From the NCBI RefSeq assembly GCF_014117445.1, contig NZ_CP059851.1, positions 2,964,501 to 3,028,500 of the forward strand: 64,000 nt of DNA. Reading direction: 5' to 3'. The notes below the pieces were generated by a model, which was given only the letters and a program-made list of their open reading frames with translations, was not told where the DNA came from and ran no database searches. Source of the stretch: Sandaracinobacteroides saxicola. Lineage in GTDB: Bacteria; Pseudomonadota; Alphaproteobacteria; Sphingomonadales; Sphingomonadaceae. This document shows positions 1-7,685 of the stretch, in pieces (the stretch's first letter is position 1; each line of letters starts with the position of its first letter). The position numbers and the translations under genes were made by a program.

Positions 1-2
1 AG

Positions 3-401
3 ACGCGGCCCGAGCCGACAACGGCGGACGCGATGTGCGAGGCGGCGCGGGAAATCCAGGCGATCGTGGGGGCGAAGGCGGTGGTGTGCTTCACCACGTC
101 GGGATCGACGGCGCGGCGGGTGAGCCGGGAGCGGATTCCGGCGCCGCTCCTCGTGCTGACGCCGAAGCTGGCGACGGCGCGGCGCGCGGGCATCTTGTGG
201 GGCAGCCATGCGGTGCACACGCGCGACGTGCACGATTTCGAGGAGATGGTGGGCAAGTCGAAGCGCATGGCGCTGCGGCACGGGCTGGCGGCGGCGGGCG
301 ACCGGCTGGTGCTGATGGCCGGTGTGCCGTTCGGCGTGCCGGGCAGCACCAACGTCGTTCATGTGGTGCGGCTGGCGGGGGATGAGCTGGACAAGCGATA
401 G
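3..401 (+). CDS. pyk: Pyruvate kinase, C-terminal part (5' end outside window)
   Basis: This is the last 132 residues of pyruvate kinase, which converts phosphoenolpyruvate and ADP to pyruvate and ATP in the final step of glycolysis. The reading frame is open from the first bases of the window, so the gene begins upstream. The visible part is the regulatory C-terminal alpha/beta domain: TADAMCEAA helix, TTSGSTAR loop, a strand followed by VLTPKLATARR, the GILWG stretch, and the final GVPFGVPGSTNVVHV segment that is typical of the family. The catalytic barrel is not in view. The stop at 399-401 is followed at once by a convergent gene. Confidence 0.93.
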   Translation, partial: TRPEPTTADAMCEAAREIQAIVGAKAVVCFTTSGSTARRVSRERIPAPLLVLTPKLATARRAGILWGSHAVHTRDVHDFEEMVGKSKRMALRHGLAAAGDRLVLMAGVPFGVPGSTNVVHVVRLAGDELDKR

Positions 402-403
402 GC

Positions 404-880
404 TCAGCGCCCGCGCGGGGTAAGGGGGAAGACCAGGCAGGTGGTGGTGCCGGTGGCGAGCAGCCGGCCTTCGGCGTCGACGATGCTGCCGCGCGCGGTG
501 GCGATGCGCTTGCTGGCGCTGATCACCTCGCCACGGGCGGTGACGCGGCCGGTCGCGTCGGTCATGGCCTTCAGATAGGTGATGTTGAGGTCGACCGTGG
601 TGTAGCCGAAGCCGGCGGCGACGCGGGTGTGGACGGCGCAGGCCATGCAGCTGTCCAGCAGCGTGGCCGCGAAGCCGCCGTGGACGGTGCCGATGGGGTT
701 GTAGTGCGCGGCGGTGGGGGTGGCGAAAAACTCCACCCAGCCGTCGCCGACGCTCATGCCGTTGAAGCCCATCAGCTCGCCGATGGGGGCGCGCGGCAGG
801 GCGCCGCTGGCCATCGCCTGCATCAGTTCGAGGCCGCTCATCGAGGCGAGGGCGTCCTTGGGGAGCGGTGCGCTGCTCAT
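404..880 (-). CDS. PaaI/hotdog-fold thioesterase
   Basis: The 158-residue product is a single hotdog-fold domain of the PaaI/YdiI type, expected to hydrolyse acyl-CoA thioesters. The family signature is clear: NPIGTVHGGFAATLLDSCM (helix and catalytic region), then VDLNITYLKA and GRVTARGEVI. The ATG at 880 was chosen because it overlaps the stop of the upstream secreted-protein gene in an ATGA arrangement, which suggests translational coupling. It is the last gene of a three-gene minus-strand operon led by a MarR regulator, so it may act on an aromatic or fatty acyl-CoA whose level the regulator senses. The substrate cannot be read from the sequence. Confidence 0.88.
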   Translation of the reverse strand: MSSAPLPKDALASMSGLELMQAMASGALPRAPIGELMGFNGMSVGDGWVEFFATPTAAHYNPIGTVHGGFAATLLDSCMACAVHTRVAAGFGYTTVDLNITYLKAMTDATGRVTARGEVISASKRIATARGSIVDAEGRLLATGTTTCLVFPLTPRGR

Positions 881-1176
881 TGGGCGGCACATTTCGCCAG
901 GGTTTCGGCGGCGACCGGGGTGGCATCGACGGTGAAGGCCGCGACCGCCCCGGCGGCGCGGACGATGTCGGCGCAGACGCGGGCGGCGGAGCGGGGGCGG
1001 CGGTCGACGACGGAGCCGGTGCAGGCGGCGCCGTCGCAGCGCCAGGGCCGGCCGTCCGCGACCAGTTCCAGCGGTTTGGCGAGCGGGGTGGCGAGGGTGG
1101 CGGTGGCGGGCGTGTCGGCATGCGCCGGCGCCGACAGGGCGATGGATGCAATTGCAGCAATAAGCAGGGTCTTCAT
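877..1176 (-). CDS. Small secreted cysteine-containing protein (CC_3452-like)
   Basis: This 99-residue protein starts with a Sec signal peptide (MKTLLIAAIASIALSAPAHA, probable cleavage after AHA). The mature part has a DGRPWRCDGAACTG segment and RPRSAARVCADIV, three conserved-looking cysteines plus one near the C terminus (KCAAQ). I believe it belongs to the uncharacterised alphaproteobacterial family often named after Caulobacter CC_3452; that match is from memory. It sits between the MarR gene (18-base gap) and the thioesterase (4-base overlap). Function is unknown; a periplasmic location is likely. Confidence 0.75.
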   Translation of the reverse strand: MKTLLIAAIASIALSAPAHADTPATATLATPLAKPLELVADGRPWRCDGAACTGSVVDRRPRSAARVCADIVRAAGAVAAFTVDATPVAAETLAKCAAQ

Positions 1177-1194
1177 GGCTTCTTCCTTGACAGG

Positions 1195-1623
1195 TTACAG
1201 ACGGGGGAGGGCGGAATCGATGGCGCGGTGAAGCTCGGCGCGGTCCTCGCCCAGGCGGGCGCTGACCTGCCGGTCGGCGGTTTCCCAGCCGGCGAGCGCG
1301 GCGCGGACGCGGGCGGCGCCCTTGTTGGTGAGGCGCAGCGCGCGGGCGCGGGCGTCGTAGGGATCGGTTTCGGAGACCACCAGCCCTTCGGCGATCAACG
1401 GTTTCAGCAGTCGGGACAAAGTGGAGGCATCGGCCATCATGTCGTCTGCCAGGTCCATCACGCGGCGGGCGCGGCTGCGGCGGAGGCGGCCCAGCAGGCC
1501 GAACTGGCCGATCGTCATGCCGTGCGGGGCGAGCGCGGCATCGTAGATGGCGTTGACCCGGCGCGCCAGCTTGCGCGCCCGCATGGCGAGGCACTGGGTT
1601 TCGGCGGGGTGGGGCAGTGCCAT
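1195..1623 (-). CDS. MarR-family transcriptional regulator
   Basis: The 142-residue protein is a winged-helix MarR regulator. It shows the usual order: an N-terminal dimer helix (RKLARRVNAIYDAAL), HGMTIGQFGLLGRL, the recognition-helix region MADASTLSRLLKPL, and the wing EGLVVSETDPYDARARALRLT. The ATG at 1623 is preferred over an in-frame TTG at 1659, because the TTG start would place a palindromic operator-like site inside the coding sequence. It heads an operon with a small secreted protein and a thioesterase, and probably represses that operon and itself. Confidence 0.88.
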   Translation of the reverse strand: MALPHPAETQCLAMRARKLARRVNAIYDAALAPHGMTIGQFGLLGRLRRSRARRVMDLADDMMADASTLSRLLKPLIAEGLVVSETDPYDARARALRLTNKGAARVRAALAGWETADRQVSARLGEDRAELHRAIDSALPRL

Positions 1624-1644
1624 GACAGGCGCTCTCTCACTGCG

Positions 1645-1654
1645 TGCAATTGCA
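1645..1654. promoter_or_regulatory. Palindromic operator candidate for the MarR regulator
   Basis: The perfect palindrome TGCAATTGCA lies 22-31 bases upstream of the MarR ATG, the usual place for an autoregulatory MarR operator. The same 10 bases recur at 1147-1156 near the start of the second operon gene. The role is inferred from position and symmetry only. Confidence 0.45.
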
Positions 1655-1694
1655 GGCAATCTGGCGGAATTGAGAGGCGTGGGAGGATTTGGGT

Positions 1695-1800
1695 TAGAGC
1701 AAGCAGCGCAAAATCTGGCGCAGACTGCTTGCTCTATCTCTTTGCAATCGCATCGCTCATTGCAAAAAACCGGTTCCCACTTTTTTGCGCGATGCTCTAA
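1695..1800. repeat. Intergenic palindromic repeat (AACCGGTTCCCAC type), copy 1
   Basis: Two hairpins sit side by side. The first is a perfect 12-base inverted repeat (TAGAGCAAGCAG at 1695-1706 with its complement at 1725-1736). The second pairs GCATCGC (1750-1756) and TGCAAAA with TTTTGC and GCGATGC (1789-1795) around AACCGGTTCCCAC (1768-1780). The second hairpin recurs at 15509-15554. Elements with this core are common between genes in alphaproteobacteria. Confidence 0.8.
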
Positions 1801-1803
1801 GGA

Positions 1804-2070
1804 TCAGATGTTGGCGGCCATCCAGAGCAGGGCGGCGTCTTCGGCTGCTGTTTCGGCCGGGGCGGCGCGGCGGTTCGTGACCATGCGGGCGTGCAGCGCG
1901 GTGATGGCGCGGCTGCCGGTGGTGCGGCAGAGGCCGGGGATGAGGGCGTGGACGAAGCAGGCGGCGGAGGCGCGGGCGAGCGCCCAGCCGAAGCCGGCGG
2001 CGACGGCGGCATGCTCGGCGTAGCTTTCGCCGACGTCCCGAGGATGATCGATGAACAATGTGCGCAGCAT
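1804..2070 (-). CDS. DUF6356 family protein
   Basis: The 88-residue protein begins MLRTLFIDHPRDVGESYAEH, which matches the DUF6356 family of small alphaproteobacterial membrane-associated proteins. A hydrophobic helix (about residues 29-50, WALARASAACFVHALIPGL) is followed by TGSRAITALHARM and a short acidic tail. The function is not known. The ATG at 2070 has an upstream GAGG sequence (CAGGGAGGCCTTC on the coding strand). It is transcribed divergently from the Lrp-type regulator, 107 bases away, so the two may share regulatory DNA. Confidence 0.75.
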   Translation of the reverse strand: MLRTLFIDHPRDVGESYAEHAAVAAGFGWALARASAACFVHALIPGLCRTTGSRAITALHARMVTNRRAAPAETAAEDAALLWMAANI

Positions 2071-2137
2071 GAAGGCCTCCCTGCGCCGGATATAGCGCGG
2101 CCGCGGGCGAATCCTTTTGCGATTCTGCCTGCCATTG

Positions 2138-2165
2138 CCATGGATGGAGAAAACTGCTTCCATGG
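2138..2165. promoter_or_regulatory. Inverted repeat in the divergent DUF6356/Lrp promoter region
   Basis: CCATGGA at 2138-2144 and TCCATGG at 2159-2165 form an inverted repeat with a 14-base AT-richer spacer, ending 12 bases before the Lrp start codon. Lrp/AsnC proteins often autoregulate through such symmetric sites. The assignment is positional and unproven. Confidence 0.3.
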
Positions 2166-2177
2166 TTTCCGGCCCCG

Positions 2178-2651
2178 ATGAAACAGCTTTCCACCGAACT
2201 CGATCTGATCGACACGCGCATCCTGCGGGAGGTGCAGCGCGACGCGACGCTGTCGCTGGCGGAGCTGGCGGCGAAGGTCGGCCTGTCCGCCACGCCATGC
2301 TGGAAACGGATCAAGCGGATGGAGGCCGCGGGCATCATCACCAAAAGGGTGACGCTGGTCAACCGCGAGGCGGTGGGGCTGGGGGTGACGGCCTTCGTGT
2401 CGATCCGGGCGGGGGCGCATGACGAGGGCTGGCTGGAGCGGTTCGCCGGCGGGGTGTCGGCGATCCCGGAGGTGGTGGAATTCTACCGGATGGCGGGAGA
2501 GGTGGATTACCTGCTGAAGGTGGTGTGTCACGACATCGCCGATTATGACCGCATCTACAAGAAGCTGATCAAGGTGGCGCCGATGGGGGATGTGTCCTCC
2601 GCCTTCGCCATGGAGCAGATCAAGTTCACCACCGAAATGCCGCTTTTATGA
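2178..2651 (+). CDS. Lrp/AsnC-family transcriptional regulator
   Basis: The 157-residue protein has the Lrp/AsnC layout: an N-terminal helix-turn-helix (DTRILREVQRDATLSLAELA, then KVGLSATPCWKRIKRMEAAG), a hinge at ITKRVTLVNREAVG, and a C-terminal RAM/ligand-binding domain (about residues 65-150) including VVEFYRMAGEVDYLLKV. Such proteins respond to amino acids or other small metabolites. It reads away from the DUF6356 gene; an MFS transporter gene follows after a pair of hairpin repeats. The regulated genes and ligand cannot be inferred beyond likely autoregulation. Confidence 0.92.
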   Translation: MKQLSTELDLIDTRILREVQRDATLSLAELAAKVGLSATPCWKRIKRMEAAGIITKRVTLVNREAVGLGVTAFVSIRAGAHDEGWLERFAGGVSAIPEVVEFYRMAGEVDYLLKVVCHDIADYDRIYKKLIKVAPMGDVSSAFAMEQIKFTTEMPLL

Positions 2652-2652
2652 G

Positions 2653-2793
2653 CCCGGCTGCGCCGGGAGAAGGCGGCGCACTGGCGCCGGCGCCCGGTCG
2701 GGCTTGCCGCCTTCGGCGTTTTTGTGCCCGGCTGACGCCGGGAGAAGGCGGCGCACTGGCGCCGGCGCCCGGTCGGGCTTGCCGCCTTCGGCG
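2653..2793. repeat. Tandem pair of 66-base hairpin repeats
   Basis: Two almost identical copies (2653-2718 and 2727-2793) differ by one inserted base and are separated by 8 bases. In each copy GAAGGCGGC pairs with GCCGCCTTC to form a stem enclosing a very GC-rich loop. The pair fills the gap between the Lrp and MFS genes and may attenuate read-through. Confidence 0.85.
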
Positions 2794-2802
2794 GATCAGA
2801 CC

Positions 2803-4185
2803 TTGACGCAGCGGACAGGCTCCCGGCTGCCCGGCTCCGCGATTGCCTGGGCGAGTTTCGAGGGGTTGCGCAATCCGCTGATCATCCTGTGCACCATCTA
2901 TGTGTTCGCGCCCTATTATGTCGGCACGGTGGCGGCGTCGCCGGTCGCCGGGCAGGCGCTGATCGCGCAGGCGAACCAATATGCCGGCTGGATGGTGGCG
3001 CTGACCGCGCCGCTGATGGGGGTGGTGGTCGACCGGATGGGGCCGCGCAAGCCGGGGCTGGCCATCATCGTGGCGCTGCTGCTGCCGATCCTGTGGACGC
3101 TGTGGTTCGTGGTGCCGGGCGGGCCGATCGGCGCCGGCGCTGTGTTGATGCTGTTCACCGCCTATACCGCACTGTTCGCCTGGACCGAGGTGTTCCACAA
3201 CGCGCTGCTGGTGCCGGCGGCGAAGGGCGAGGTGGCGCACACGTCCGGTCTGGGGCTGGCGCTGGGCAACCTGTTCAGCGTGGCGGCGCTGGTGGCGGTG
3301 CTGTGGATGTTCGCGCTGCCAGGCAGTGTCGATTGGCCGGGCGTGCCCGATGCGCCGCTGTTCGGGGTGGATGCGGCGGCGCATGAGCCGGCGCGGCTGG
3401 TGGGGCCACTGTCCGCAGTGCTGGTGGCGCTGGGGTTGCTGGTGATCGTGCTGGGCGTGCCCGATGCGCCAAGGACCGGCGTGCGGCTGGGGGCGGCGCT
3501 GCGCGCGGGGCTAGCGGATTTGCGGGCGATGCTGGGGGAGTTGAAGCGCAACCGCGAGGCGGCGAAGTTCCTGCTGGCGCGGATGCTCTATGCCGACGGC
3601 AAGACGGTGATCATCGCCATGGGGGGTGTGCTGGCGTCCGGCGTGATGGGCTGGGGGACACTGGACATGCTGGCGTACGGCATCATCCTGTCGGTGTTTG
3701 CCGTTCTGGGCGGGTTCCTGGCGGGGCCGCTGGACAATGCCATCGGGCCGAAACGCGCGATCCTGATCGAGATCGGCGTGACGAGCGCGGTGCTGGTGGC
3801 GCTGCTGCTGAGCGACCAGGGACGGATCGCCGGGTTCGCGGTGCCGGCGGCGCCGCTGTGGGGCGGGCCGGTGTTCCAGACGCTGCCGGAGCTGGGCTAT
3901 CTGGCGCTGGCGTGCATCAGCGCGGTGAGCATCACCGCGGCCTACGCGAGCAGCCGGACGATGCTGGCGGTGCTGGTGCCGGTGGAGAAGAGCGCGAGTT
4001 TCTTCGGCCTTTATGTGTTGTCCGGCACGGCGACGATGTGGCTGGGGCCGACGCTGCTGGCGATCGCCACCAGTTATTTCCAGTCGCAGCAGGCCGGGTT
4101 CGCGACGGTGCACCTGCTGCTGGGGGCGGGGTTCGCGGTGTTGCTGACGGTGCGGGCACCGGGGGGTCGGGTGGTGGCGGTGTAG
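2803..4185 (+). CDS. MFS transporter, UMF1/Atg22-like
   Basis: A polytopic membrane protein of 460 residues with about 11-12 hydrophobic segments. The N-terminal FEGLRNPLIIL...FAPYYVG region, the large first periplasmic loop, and GVVVDRMGPRKP (the MFS loop 2-3 motif) match the UMF1/Atg22 branch of the major facilitator superfamily. Substrates of this branch in bacteria are poorly known. The TTG at 2803 was chosen because the frame upstream runs through the hairpin repeats; no better start lies downstream before the first membrane segment. It follows the Lrp gene in the same direction but across the repeats. Confidence 0.8.
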   Translation: MTQRTGSRLPGSAIAWASFEGLRNPLIILCTIYVFAPYYVGTVAASPVAGQALIAQANQYAGWMVALTAPLMGVVVDRMGPRKPGLAIIVALLLPILWTLWFVVPGGPIGAGAVLMLFTAYTALFAWTEVFHNALLVPAAKGEVAHTSGLGLALGNLFSVAALVAVLWMFALPGSVDWPGVPDAPLFGVDAAAHEPARLVGPLSAVLVALGLLVIVLGVPDAPRTGVRLGAALRAGLADLRAMLGELKRNREAAKFLLARMLYADGKTVIIAMGGVLASGVMGWGTLDMLAYGIILSVFAVLGGFLAGPLDNAIGPKRAILIEIGVTSAVLVALLLSDQGRIAGFAVPAAPLWGGPVFQTLPELGYLALACISAVSITAAYASSRTMLAVLVPVEKSASFFGLYVLSGTATMWLGPTLLAIATSYFQSQQAGFATVHLLLGAGFAVLLTVRAPGGRVVAV

Positions 4186-4189
4186 GATC

Positions 4190-4312
4190 ATGGAAGGCTT
4201 GGCGAAAAAAGGGCGTTTTGATTCAAGGGGTTGGGGGAAAGGCGGTTTTTTCGCGCTGCGTTTGGTGTTGGTTGCGCCAGGGGTGCTGAAACAAGTTCAG
4301 CAGGACGGGTTG
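4190..4312 (+). repeat. Dispersed repeat shared with 62957-63079 (copy A)
   Basis: From 4190 the sequence TGGAAGGCTTGGCGAAAAAA, then TTGATTCAAGGGGTTGG, and at the end GTGCTGAAACAAGTTCAGCA and GGACGGG, follows the same order as the reverse complement of 63079-62957. The CTGAA...TTCAG part (4286-4300) is a small palindrome that is very common between genes in sphingomonads. Confidence 0.75.
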
Positions 4313-4381
4313 GATTTTGCAGGGAGAGGGCGCTGTCATCGGAGGGGCGTCACCCCTCCCGCACTGCGGGAGAAGGGGGAC

Positions 4382-5068
4382 TCAACGAACGGTGCTGGCG
4401 TTCTGGTGGAAGAGGGCTTTTTTCTGGTCTTCGGTGATCGGGCCGGTTTGATATTCCGGGCGTTGCGCGAGGGCGTAGGCGCGGGCGGTGGCGGGGCGGG
4501 CGGCGATGCTGTCCACCCAGCGGGCGAGGTTCGGCATGGCGGTGCCTTCGGGGAGCATTCTGGTGCCGAGCATGGCCCAGGGGTAGCTGGCCATGTCGGC
4601 GATGCTGTAATCGTCGCCGGCGAGGAAGGCGCGGTCGGCGAGGCGCTTGTCCATCACCTTCAACAGGCGCAGCGTTTCGTTGGTGTAGCGTTCCAGCGCA
4701 TAGGGGATGGGTTCGGGGGCGTAATTGCGGAAGTGACCGGCCTGCCCCATCATCGGGCCGAGGCCGGCCATCTGCCAGAACAGCCATTGCAGGGTTTCGG
4801 CGCGGCCGGCGGGGTCGGTGGCGAGGAAACGGCCGGTCTTTTCGGCAAGGTGGAGGAGGATGGCGCCCGATTCGAACAGGGTGAGGCCGGTTTCGTCATC
4901 CTCGATCGCCGGCATGCGGTTGTTGGGGGCGATCTTCAGGAACGCGGGCTTGAACTGGTCGCCCTCGCGGATGTTGACGGGGTGGAGTGTGTAGGGGAGC
5001 GCCGCTTCCTCGAGGAAGAGCGTGACCTTGTGGCCGTTGGGGGTGGGCCAATAGTGGAGGTGGATCAT
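4382..5068 (-). CDS. Glutathione S-transferase, YfcG-like
   Basis: The 228-residue protein has an N-terminal thioredoxin-like GST domain (about 1-82: HYWPTPNGHKVTLFLEEA, then PNNRMPAI and LFESGAILLHLAEKTG) and an all-helical C-terminal domain (about 88-205) with DYSIADMASYPW, the usual N-capping box. The TPNGHK start and FRPEF-like spacing match the YfcG/YghU (Nu) class, whose members act as glutathione-dependent disulfide reductases rather than conjugating enzymes. The ATG at 5068 gives the family's normal N terminus. It is transcribed away from the P450 cluster, which may indicate detoxification roles for both. Confidence 0.92.
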   Translation of the reverse strand: MIHLHYWPTPNGHKVTLFLEEAALPYTLHPVNIREGDQFKPAFLKIAPNNRMPAIEDDETGLTLFESGAILLHLAEKTGRFLATDPAGRAETLQWLFWQMAGLGPMMGQAGHFRNYAPEPIPYALERYTNETLRLLKVMDKRLADRAFLAGDDYSIADMASYPWAMLGTRMLPEGTAMPNLARWVDSIAARPATARAYALAQRPEYQTGPITEDQKKALFHQNASTVR

Positions 5069-5109
5069 GGCGGTGCTCCGTCCAAAGGGATGGCGCATGG
5101 TAGCGGACG

Positions 5110-5150
5110 GCCCCACCCCCGGCCCCTCCCCTGAAGGGGAGGGGAGTGGT
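5110..5150. repeat. GC-rich palindromic repeat (CCCTCCCC/GGGGAGGG family), copy 1
   Basis: CCCCTCCCC-TGA-AGGGGAGGGG centred near 5133 is a near-perfect palindrome preceded by GGCCCCACCCCCGG. The same unit, in the other orientation, is found at 60455-60512 and 61416-61455. It lies between the divergent GST and P450 genes. Confidence 0.8.
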
Positions 5151-5189
5151 TTGGGCTTTGGTGGCAAAGCGGGGGAAGGGAGAGCGCAT

Positions 5190-6512
5190 ATGGCGGATCA
5201 GGTGGCACCATTCGGGGGGTTCAGCCGGGCGACGCCGGACGATGCGCTGGTGAACCCCGAGGTCTATACCGACATGGACGAGATCCACGCGCTCTACACG
5301 CAGCTGCGGGAGGGCGATCCGGTGCACTGGTGCACGCCGGCGGGGTTCCGGCCCTTCTGGGCGATCACGAAACATGCCGACATCCTGGCGGTGAGCAAGG
5401 CGAACGACCGCTTCATCAATCGGGAGCGCACCTATCTCTCGCCGATCGAGGGGGAGGAATGGATCCGGTCGATGACCGGGGACACGCACCTGTTCCGGAC
5501 GCTGGTGGACTTGGACGACCCCGAGCATCGCAAGCTGCGCGCCATCACCAACGGCTGGTTCCAGCCGGGGGCGGTGCGGGCGCGGCTGGAGGGGGAAATC
5601 CGCGCGCTGGCGCGGAGCCACGTGGCGCACATGCGGTCTTTGGGGCCGGAACTGGATTTCGTGAACGAGGTCGCGCTCTTCTATCCGCTGCGGGTGATCA
5701 TGCGCATCCTGGGGGTGCCGCCGGCGGACGAGCCGCTGATGCTGAAGCTGACACAGGAGACGTTCGGCGCGATCGACCCCGATGTGGTGGCGCGCAGCCA
5801 GCGGCTGACCGAGGGTGCCGGGCTGTGGAGCGGCAGCAGCGGCAATGCGCAGGTCGACCTGCTGGCGCTGGCGCAGACCTTTTTCCAGTATTTCGGCGCC
5901 GTGCTGGCCGACCGGCGGGCGAACCCGCGCGACGACGTGGCGAGCGTGATCGCCAATTCGACGATCGACGGTGCGCCGATTCCGGAACGCGAGGCGCTGA
6001 GTTATTATGTGATCATCGCGACCGCCGGCCATGACACGACGAGCAGCACCGCGGCGGGCGGGTTGCTGGAGCTGGCGAAAAACCCGGCGGAGTTGCGCAA
6101 GTTGCAGGCGGACCCCGGCCTGATCCCGCGGTTCGTGGAGGAATCGATCCGCTGGGTGACGCCGGTGAAGCATTTCATGCGGACGGCGACCGAGGATACG
6201 GCGCTGGGCGGCAAGACCATCCGCAAGGGCGACGGGCTGGCGCTGTTCTATTGGAGTGGCAATCGCGACGCGGATGTGTTCGAGGCGCCGTTCGAGTTCA
6301 GGGCCGACCGCGAGCATAACCCGCACATCGCCTTTGGCCATGGCGTGCATCTGTGCCTGGGGCTGCATCTGGCGCGGCTGGAGCTGCGGATCCTGTTCGA
6401 GGAGCTGTTGCCGCAGATCGCGACGCTGGCGGTGGCCGGCGAGCCGAAGCTGAGCCTGGCGAACTTCGTCAGCGGGCTGAAGACGCTGCCGGTGCGGGTG
6501 GGCTGGAACTGA
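5190..6512 (+). CDS. Cytochrome P450
   Basis: A 440-residue soluble bacterial P450. All landmarks are present: I-helix oxygen-activation motif AGHDTT (about residues 279-284), the K-helix ExxR as EESIR (about 317-321), and the heme loop FGHGVHLCLG with the heme-ligating cysteine at about 389. There is no membrane anchor, and no ferredoxin or ferredoxin reductase gene nearby, so electrons must come from elsewhere. The ATG at 5190 follows a strong GGAAGGGAG ribosome-binding site. It is the first gene of a run of five overlapping or closely spaced genes (thioesterase, SnoaL-like, ABM, SDR). Sequence style resembles the CYP108/125/142-like terpene and steroid hydroxylases of actinobacteria and sphingomonads, but substrate is not determinable. 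Confidence 0.95.
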   Translation: MADQVAPFGGFSRATPDDALVNPEVYTDMDEIHALYTQLREGDPVHWCTPAGFRPFWAITKHADILAVSKANDRFINRERTYLSPIEGEEWIRSMTGDTHLFRTLVDLDDPEHRKLRAITNGWFQPGAVRARLEGEIRALARSHVAHMRSLGPELDFVNEVALFYPLRVIMRILGVPPADEPLMLKLTQETFGAIDPDVVARSQRLTEGAGLWSGSSGNAQVDLLALAQTFFQYFGAVLADRRANPRDDVASVIANSTIDGAPIPEREALSYYVIIATAGHDTTSSTAAGGLLELAKNPAELRKLQADPGLIPRFVEESIRWVTPVKHFMRTATEDTALGGKTIRKGDGLALFYWSGNRDADVFEAPFEFRADREHNPHIAFGHGVHLCLGLHLARLELRILFEELLPQIATLAVAGEPKLSLANFVSGLKTLPVRVGWN

Positions 6513-6961
6513 TGGCGTACAAGGATGATGCGCGGCGGTTGGCGGTGGAAAGCTGGGCCTGGCAGCTGCTGGTGCCGACGCGCTTTGCCGACATGGACCC
6601 GAACCGGCACCTGAACAACACGGCGATCGCCCGGCTGTGCGAGGAAGGGCGGGTGCGGTTCCATTGGCATCTCAGGAAGGCGCATCCGGCGATCGGCCAT
6701 CCGCATTTCCTGGTGGCGCATGTCGGCGTGGATTATCTGGCGGAGGGGCATTATCCGCACGACGTGACGCTGGGGCTGGCGGTGACGCGGGTAGGCAGCA
6801 GCAGCTACACCATCGCGCAGGGACTGTTTCAGGTGCGCCAGGGCGCGTTGCGGGCCTTCGCGCTGGCGGAGAGCGTGCTGGTGCACCGTGACGAGGCGAT
6901 GCGGCCACTGGCGATGCCGGCGGCCCTGACGGCGGCGCTGGGGGAGTATGGGCTGCGATGA
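6512..6961 (+). CDS. Acyl-CoA thioesterase, 4HBT type
   Basis: A 149-residue hotdog-fold protein with the YbgC/FadM-type signature TRFADMDPNRHLNNTAIARL, in which the aspartate after RFA is the expected catalytic residue. It should cleave acyl-CoA thioesters. The start overlaps the P450 stop by one base (TGATG), so translation is coupled. In this cluster it probably releases or edits a CoA-bound intermediate of the compound handled by the P450 and the SDR, though this is inference from neighbourhood only. Confidence 0.88.
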   Translation: MAYKDDARRLAVESWAWQLLVPTRFADMDPNRHLNNTAIARLCEEGRVRFHWHLRKAHPAIGHPHFLVAHVGVDYLAEGHYPHDVTLGLAVTRVGSSSYTIAQGLFQVRQGALRAFALAESVLVHRDEAMRPLAMPAALTAALGEYGLR

Positions 6962-7335
6962 GCCGGGACGCGATTCGGGCGCTGAACGACGCCTATGCCG
7001 ATGCGGTGTTCCGGCGCGATGCGGCGGCCTGGGGCGCGCTGTGGACGGCGGACGCCGTGTGGACATTGATGGGCGCCCGCATTGAGGGACGGCACGCCAT
7101 CGTGGCGGCGTGGCAGGGGGCGATGGCGCAGTTCGGCTTCGTGGGGTTCTTCGTGCAGCTGGGGGCGGTGACAGTGGACGGCGATGCGGCGGATTGCGTT
7201 GTCTATACGCATGAGGTGCTGGCGGCGGCGGACGGGTCCGTGCGGCGGCCGGTGGGGCGCTATGCCGACCGCTGCGTGTTGACCGACGAGGGATGGCGCT
7301 TTGCGGCGCGGGATTTTAGCCTGTTGTGGGGGTGA
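6958..7335 (+). CDS. SnoaL-like/NTF2-fold protein
   Basis: A 125-residue single-domain protein of the NTF2/SnoaL-like fold: IRALNDAYADAVFRRDAAAW, then LWTADAVWTLMG, GRHAIVAAWQ, and the C-terminal GRYADRCVLTDEGWRFAAR strand pair. Members include cyclases, isomerases, dehydratases and binding proteins. The ATG overlaps the thioesterase stop (ATGA). Its place between a thioesterase and a monooxygenase-like gene suggests it works on the same small hydrophobic compound, but no catalytic residue set can be assigned. Confidence 0.85.
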   Translation: MSRDAIRALNDAYADAVFRRDAAAWGALWTADAVWTLMGARIEGRHAIVAAWQGAMAQFGFVGFFVQLGAVTVDGDAADCVVYTHEVLAAADGSVRRPVGRYADRCVLTDEGWRFAARDFSLLWG

Positions 7336-7337
7336 GC

Positions 7338-7685
7338 ATGAGAATCGTGATTGCGGGGGAAGTGGACCTGACGCCGGGGGTGCGGGAGGCGGCGCTGGCG
7401 GGGGCGGCACCGTTCATCGCCATGGCGCTCGCGGAGGAAGGCTGCCGGCATTATGCCTGGAGCGCGGACCCGGCGCTGCCCGACCGGGTGCATGTGTTCG
7501 AGGAATGGGACGACGCGGCGACGCTTCAGGCGCATCTGGAAGGCGACGCCTATCGCGCGATGCTGGGGCATCTGGGCGGCTTCGGCATCGTGGCGGCGGA
7601 CACGCGGAAATATCGGGTGACGAAGCAGGCGCCGGTTTATGGCGCGGATGGCGTGGCGAGCGCCCGGTTCGGGGACGAGGCATGA
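7338..7685 (+). CDS. ABM-domain (antibiotic biosynthesis monooxygenase-like) protein
   Basis: A 115-residue dimeric alpha+beta barrel (ABM) protein. The family pattern is visible as RIVIAGEVDL, AEEGCRHYAWSADP, VHVFEEWDDAATLQAHLEG and YRAMLGHLGGFG. Such proteins are cofactor-free quinol or anthrone monooxygenases, or stress proteins. The ATG at 7338 is preferred over an in-frame TTG at 7326, since it starts directly at the first strand and leaves a two-base gap to the upstream stop. It ends with an ATGA overlap to the SDR gene. Confidence 0.85.
   Translation: MRIVIAGEVDLTPGVREAALAGAAPFIAMALAEEGCRHYAWSADPALPDRVHVFEEWDDAATLQAHLEGDAYRAMLGHLGGFGIVAADTRKYRVTKQAPVYGADGVASARFGDEA

Noticed and set aside
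4190-5134. A 314-codon plus-strand frame over the GST gene
   Set aside because: The minus strand gives a full, well-conserved GST with all family blocks; the plus frame has none and begins in an intergenic repeat.
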